Shown one piece after another: positions 61,201 through 64,000 of a DNA stretch of 64,000 nucleotides (positions are counted from its first letter, which is position 1; each line of letters opens with the position of its first letter). The stretch is from Distichodus sexfasciatus (taxonomy: Eukaryota; Chordata; Actinopteri; Characiformes; Distichodontidae): assembly GCA_032718565.1 (NCBI GenBank), contig JAVGVS010000186.1, positions 780,001 to 844,000 of the forward strand, written 5' to 3'. Below the pieces are notes generated by a model that had not been told where the DNA came from, searched no databases, and saw only the letters and a list, made by a program, of their open reading frames with translations. The translations under genes were made by a program, and so were the position numbers.

Positions 61201-63406
61201 AGTTCACACTGAATGTTAGAGCCATTTTTGTGTGAATATTTAGATTTAACGTTTTGTAGCTGTTTGCAGTAGAAAGTAGAGAAATGTTTCTGGAATCTTC
61301 CATGACTTTCCATGTACAGTGCTACGTAATAGAACTCTATTAATACGCATGCATGTTAAATGTACTACTATGTAACAATAGAAGTAATACGTGTCTTACG
61401 TGTCGTAATCTGAAGTTACGTATGATGTAAGAACGTAAAAGTTTTAGTTTCACATTGAATGTGAAGGAGCTAAGAGCTCAGGAGCGCTACAGTTTTTTGA
61501 CCGTCACGTAACGCCACGTAAAGTATCTTTGTAGTCTTAGGGATTCATTTCTTGCCTGTAAAACTTTGAACTGTAGTAAAGAAAAGACAATGAAAGGCAA
61601 TTCAAGACTCGAGACTCTTTTTTGGTACGTGTCGCGTACAAAGACAACTCAAGAGCTCTCAGCAAATGAGACAACGAGGAGTTGCTCATACACCGAATAT
61701 CTGTTGATTAATTGATTAAGGTGATTTATGGTGATGCTGATTTGAGGCAGTATCTCCCGGCCCTTCTTTCCACCACTGGTGTTAATGTTGTTGATCTCAT
61801 CTTGTGAGTTGAAGTGTTGTTATTGTGTGTGTGTGTGTGTGTTACCAGACAGTGAAAGTGTGTTGTACACTGGCGTGGCGGTGGTGCTGTGTTACACACT
61901 GGTGCTGGTGTGTGTGGTGGTGGTGTATGTGTTTAAGGTGGAGCTGGTTTTGGCCTACAGGAGTCTCACACCCTGTCTACAGACACACGGCGGTGAGCAG
62001 ACACACTGATACTCACCAACACACACGTCACACCTCACCTTACAACAACACACTACGCACAGCGTCGGGGAGCTGCTGCTAAACCCTGCGTTGAGGATAC
62101 AATAGTGACACGCAAGTAAAGGTTCACAGCTGAAATATATGATCCGTGTGCAGATGGGAAGCTGTACGACGCCTACGTGACTTACCTCCACAGCAAGTCG
62201 TCAGCGGCAGCCGTGGCTTTACACGTTCTTCCTGCTGTGCTGGAGGAGAAATACGGATACAGCCTCTTCATCAGAGATCGAGATGAAACCCCAGGAGCAG
62301 GTACACACATTTACACAGCTGAAACAACGGGAAAAAAACGCCAAAATGGACAGAATAACAGCGAGCCATACTCCCTATTTTTACAGCAAGTGTAGTGTAT
62401 TTGATATTTACAGTACGATACAGGACTGTTATGAACATCAGCATCAATACACACCAACAACCCACAAACTATTCTAGGAGTGTTAGGAGACTGTTTGTAA
62501 TGATATGCAAAGATATCAAGTATATTTATATAAAATAAATCATTTATATGTGACTTATTTATCATAACTAACATATTTAAGTTGAAACAACTTTTGATGA
62601 AAGCATCATTCACATGCACCAAAGAACATAACGACCTGTTCCCTCAAAATAACGTGTGTACAACATACAAGATTCCACAAGGTGATAAGCTGTTCCCACA
62701 ACATTGAACTGATAAGTGGTTAATCTGATCATAACTTATTCAAACGACCATTTATTAAAACATATCTCACAGACATCAAGGAACAAGGTGATCAACTTGA
62801 TCGCACAAGACAATACATGTTCCCCACAAGGTCATTGCTTTCGTGCGTAACATGAGTTGTTCAAATGCCATTTATGAAGCCCTTTCTAAGCAACTTCAAG
62901 GAAGATCACAAAACACACTTTGTGCCAGTGATGCCGTTTTATTAGCAAGTTCTGTGGGTTTTTCTCTTTCAGCCGTCCATGATGTGGTTTCTGAAACTCT
63001 CAGCAAAAGTCGCCGCTTAATCGTCGTTCTTTCGGCCAAAGATTTCATCCCGGCTACAAAGCCTGTCACTGCGGGACTCTTACAGCCCTGGAGCTCTGGT
63101 AAAACTGAATCGGGACTGGGGTGGAGTGTCCCGAACGGCGAGGCGGGTTGGGAATGCTACGAGGGCTGGCTGGGCCTGTACGAGGCGTTGGTGAAGGAGA
63201 GCCTACAGGTGATCGTGGTGCAGGTGGACGGCCGGGTGGACGGCGCTCTGCTGCCCGAGTCACTGCGCTACATCCTGCAGAGTCGCCGCGTCCTCCACTA
63301 CGAACCTCACTACGCCAACGCGCCCGGAGCCAGGTTCTGGAAGCGACTACGGTACCACATGCCCCCCAAACACAGATCCAAACTATCTGCTGCCGACACC
63401 GTGTGA
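50680..63406 (+). CDS. interleukin-1 receptor family member (IL1R1/IL1RL1-like), tandem paralogue, 10 coding exons
   Basis: A signalling receptor of the IL-1R family, next to and in the same direction as the IL1R1-like gene. Exons: 50680-50752, 53904-54138, 56751-56931, 58927-59089, 59709-59771, 60483-60630, 61026-61171, 61849-61992, 62154-62300, 62973-63406. They sum to 1734 nt (577 aa plus stop) with phases 1,2,0,1,1,2,1,1,1, identical to the upstream gene; the linker (63 nt) and membrane (144 nt) exons have exactly the same size in both. A signal peptide (1-23, after an Ala run) is followed by three Ig domains (DAGIYTC, NFQCVVRNSAG motifs), a membrane helix at about 343-363, and the TIR domain from 385: box 1 KLYDAYV, box 2 GYSLFIRDRDETPG, box 3 FW (555-556), RYHMP. 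An insertion of about 33 residues (459-491) follows SRRLIVVLS. In mammals IL1RL2, IL1RL1 and IL18R1 follow IL1R1, so it may be a co-orthologue of one of these or a fish-specific duplicate. I do not assign a symbol. Confidence 0.85.
51671..52110. mobile_element. MITE with CACTGCAAAAAA termini and TA duplication
   Basis: The ends are inverted copies: CACTGCAAAAAAT on the left and its exact inverse on the right. Both flanks are TA (51669-51670 and 52111-52112). The interior is AT-rich with no coding capacity. This matches the pattern of a common fish TA-inserting MITE. Confidence 0.8.
52905..53060 (-). mobile_element. tRNA-derived SINE, inverted
   Basis: Minus-strand head with B box seen inverted as GGACTCGAACCC, body CAGGGACAGTCTCC, and degenerate tail TGCGCTATCCAG. 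Same family as 49378. Confidence 0.7.
53430..53620 (+). mobile_element. tRNA-derived SINE with partly deleted head
   Basis: Forward copy: GGTGGTTTAGTTGGTGGGATG head (B box lost), body CCAGGGAGACTG, tail TCTGGATAAAAGCAGCTAAATGC followed by TAAATGTAGAAATGTAA. Confidence 0.65.
53705..53800 (+). mobile_element. small LINE reverse-transcriptase fragment
   Basis: The plus strand encodes LQLNQDKTDSIIFG, matching the L.LN.DKTE...FG motif that follows the catalytic site in fish LINEs. The rest is lost. It lies about 100 bp upstream of receptor exon 2. Confidence 0.65.
54500..56100 (-). mobile_element. decayed LINE (reverse transcriptase and 3' end), intron 2 of second receptor
   Basis: On the minus strand, 56095-55730 carries the RT signature GVPQGSTLGSVLF, a mutated catalytic box (YDDSA where YADDT is usual) and NLK/KILA remnants, with in-frame stops. 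Near 54800-54680 the C-terminal KTHF-type end occurs. A CA microsatellite (55246-55285) and other changes interrupt it. It is non-functional. Confidence 0.7.
55246..55285 (+). repeat. (CA)n microsatellite
   Basis: Twenty uninterrupted CA units. Confidence 0.95.
57222..57565 (+). repeat. dispersed GATATGAATGG-type repeat, copy F
   Basis: Near-complete copy: TACATTGATTGGGTGATCAG, CATAGCATTGATCTGAAATGAGAA, CTGGTTGAGCTCAGGACTAAAA, TTTGATATGAATGCAAGTGATGGTGTTAAA, CGTATCGTGGCAGACTTT, ATGAAGCTTGTGATTTACAC. Confidence 0.7.
58259..58788. mobile_element. Tc1/mariner-type non-autonomous element with TA duplication
   Basis: The ends match as inverted repeats over about 33 bp with a few mismatches (…ACTGCCCTCCA…GTTTGG.AACGCCCCTGG). 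TA flanks both sides (58257-58258, 58789-58790). No transposase frame. It lies in the intron before the exon at 58927. Confidence 0.85.
59551..59632 (+). repeat. 17-bp tandem repeat (CCCTGTGTTTTTAACAC)
   Basis: Four near-perfect copies preceded by one degenerate copy, in the intron before the linker exon of the second receptor. Confidence 0.9.
62590..62855 (+). repeat. degenerate CACAAGATAATAACCTGTTCC-type repeat, left block
   Basis: Loose tandem units built from (C)CACAAG.T.AT and A.CTGTTCC phrases, in the intron just before the last receptor exon. The same family follows the gene at 63595-63870. Confidence 0.55.
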
Positions 63407-63594
63407 GTGACGTGGGGGGGATTCGAAACAGCAAGACTGTGCTGAGAGTCTCAAGTCAAAGCTCATACTTACTCAGCGCTCACTTCCCAAAAACCATCAG
63501 CTGTTACTATGACAGCAAACATGTTCCTACAAAATCATAAAGATAAAGGTAACTTTACAATGTACAGTGTAATAACCAGATACAGTAAATAAGT
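63407..63594 (+). other. start of 3'UTR of the second receptor
   Basis: Non-repetitive sequence after the stop codon. No AATAAA or ATTAAA is seen before the repeat block, so the polyadenylation site is not identified. Confidence 0.4.
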
Positions 63595-63870
63595 TAAGTG
63601 CACAACACGTAGCATGTTCTCACAAGATAATGATCCCACAAGATACTAAGCTGTGTTCACAAGATAATAATTACTTAATTAAATAACATGTTCCTATAAA
63701 ATAACACCATGTGCACACTAGACACCAGCTGGATCCAACAAGATGATCATTTGTGCAAACAAGCTAATTACCTTGAGCACAAGATGTTCCCACAAGATAA
63801 TAACCTGTGCACACACAATAATAACGTACGTTCACGAGATAGGAACTTGTTTCTATAAGGTGATAACCTA
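63595..63870 (+). repeat. degenerate CACAAGATAATAACCTGTTCC-type repeat, right block
   Basis: About ten loose units with CACAAGATAAT, TGTGCACAC and TGTTCC phrases, related to the block at 62590-62855 on the other side of the last exon. Confidence 0.65.
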
Positions 63871-63894
63871 GGTAAATAAGAGGGCTGGGTTCCA

Positions 63895-64000
63895 AAAAAT
63901 CAATTCACCGATCAATATCGATTCTCGTTCGAAAAATACGATATCGATTCAAAAACTGGCCGACCGATCTTTTCCTGCGGCCATGCACTACTTCTGGCGA
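63895..64000. repeat. repeat end rich in ATCGAT/ATATCGAT, cut by the window edge
   Basis: Contains repeated ATCAAT/ATCGATTC phrases (ATATCGATTC, ACGATATCGATTC) typical of the end of a dispersed fish DNA repeat. The family is not assignable from this piece. Confidence 0.4.

Noticed and set aside
63066..63540. Arg-rich frames on both strands over the last receptor exon
   Set aside because: GC-rich shadows of the TIR-encoding exon, whose frame contains box 3 and the proper stop.

Overview
The window is nuclear DNA from a vertebrate, almost certainly a ray-finned fish. Genes are split into short exons with GT-AG introns. The gaps are full of CA/GT microsatellites, tRNA-derived SINEs, LINE tails and small inverted-repeat DNA transposons of the kinds common in teleosts. 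No prokaryotic features are visible. I cannot name the species from sequence alone.

Five protein-coding genes can be rebuilt exon by exon, with every reading-frame phase closing. On the minus strand from 20.7 kb down to 6.2 kb is pgap1, the GPI inositol-deacylase of the ER (26 coding exons, 947 codons). At 24.2-22.4 kb, also minus, is maip1, a mitochondrial matrix partner of the m-AAA protease (5 coding exons, 244 codons). It is head to head with tyw5 on the plus strand (24.5-28.5 kb), the JmjC-type tRNA-wybutosine hydroxylase (8 exons, 321 codons). The two start codons are about 310 bp apart, so they probably share a promoter. Two tandem plus-strand genes follow: an interleukin-1 receptor type 1-like gene (38.9-47.2 kb, 10 coding exons, 585 codons) and a second IL-1 receptor family gene (50.7-63.4 kb, 10 coding exons, 577 codons). 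Both encode a signal peptide, three Ig domains, one membrane helix and a cytoplasmic TIR domain. They have identical intron phases and are clearly tandem duplicates.

Region by region: 1-6.2 kb has no coding exon; it is probable pgap1 3'UTR or flank carrying a LINE tail and DNA-transposon remnants. 6.2-20.7 kb is pgap1. 20.7-21.15 kb is its promoter, with an unusual roughly 32-bp array of CCAAT boxes. 21.2-22.4 kb is spacer with a SINE. 22.4-28.5 kb is the maip1/tyw5 pair. 28.5-32.2 kb is gene-poor and ends in tetranucleotide arrays and a nine-copy, roughly 90-bp minisatellite. The minisatellite abuts a GC-rich block at 32.2-32.5 kb that looks like the first exon or promoter of the IL-1 receptor gene. 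A roughly 500-bp pyrimidine tract and a long 5' intron follow. The rest is the receptor pair, with transposon-filled introns.

Pgap1, maip1 and tyw5 are housekeeping genes with unrelated tasks (GPI-anchor remodelling, mitochondrial proteostasis, tRNA modification). The two receptors form an immune module. I found no CRISPR array, prophage, operon or clearly novel protein system. The most unusual items are the periodic CCAAT promoter array, the minisatellite running into the receptor promoter, and the lineage-specific insertions in the two TIR domains.
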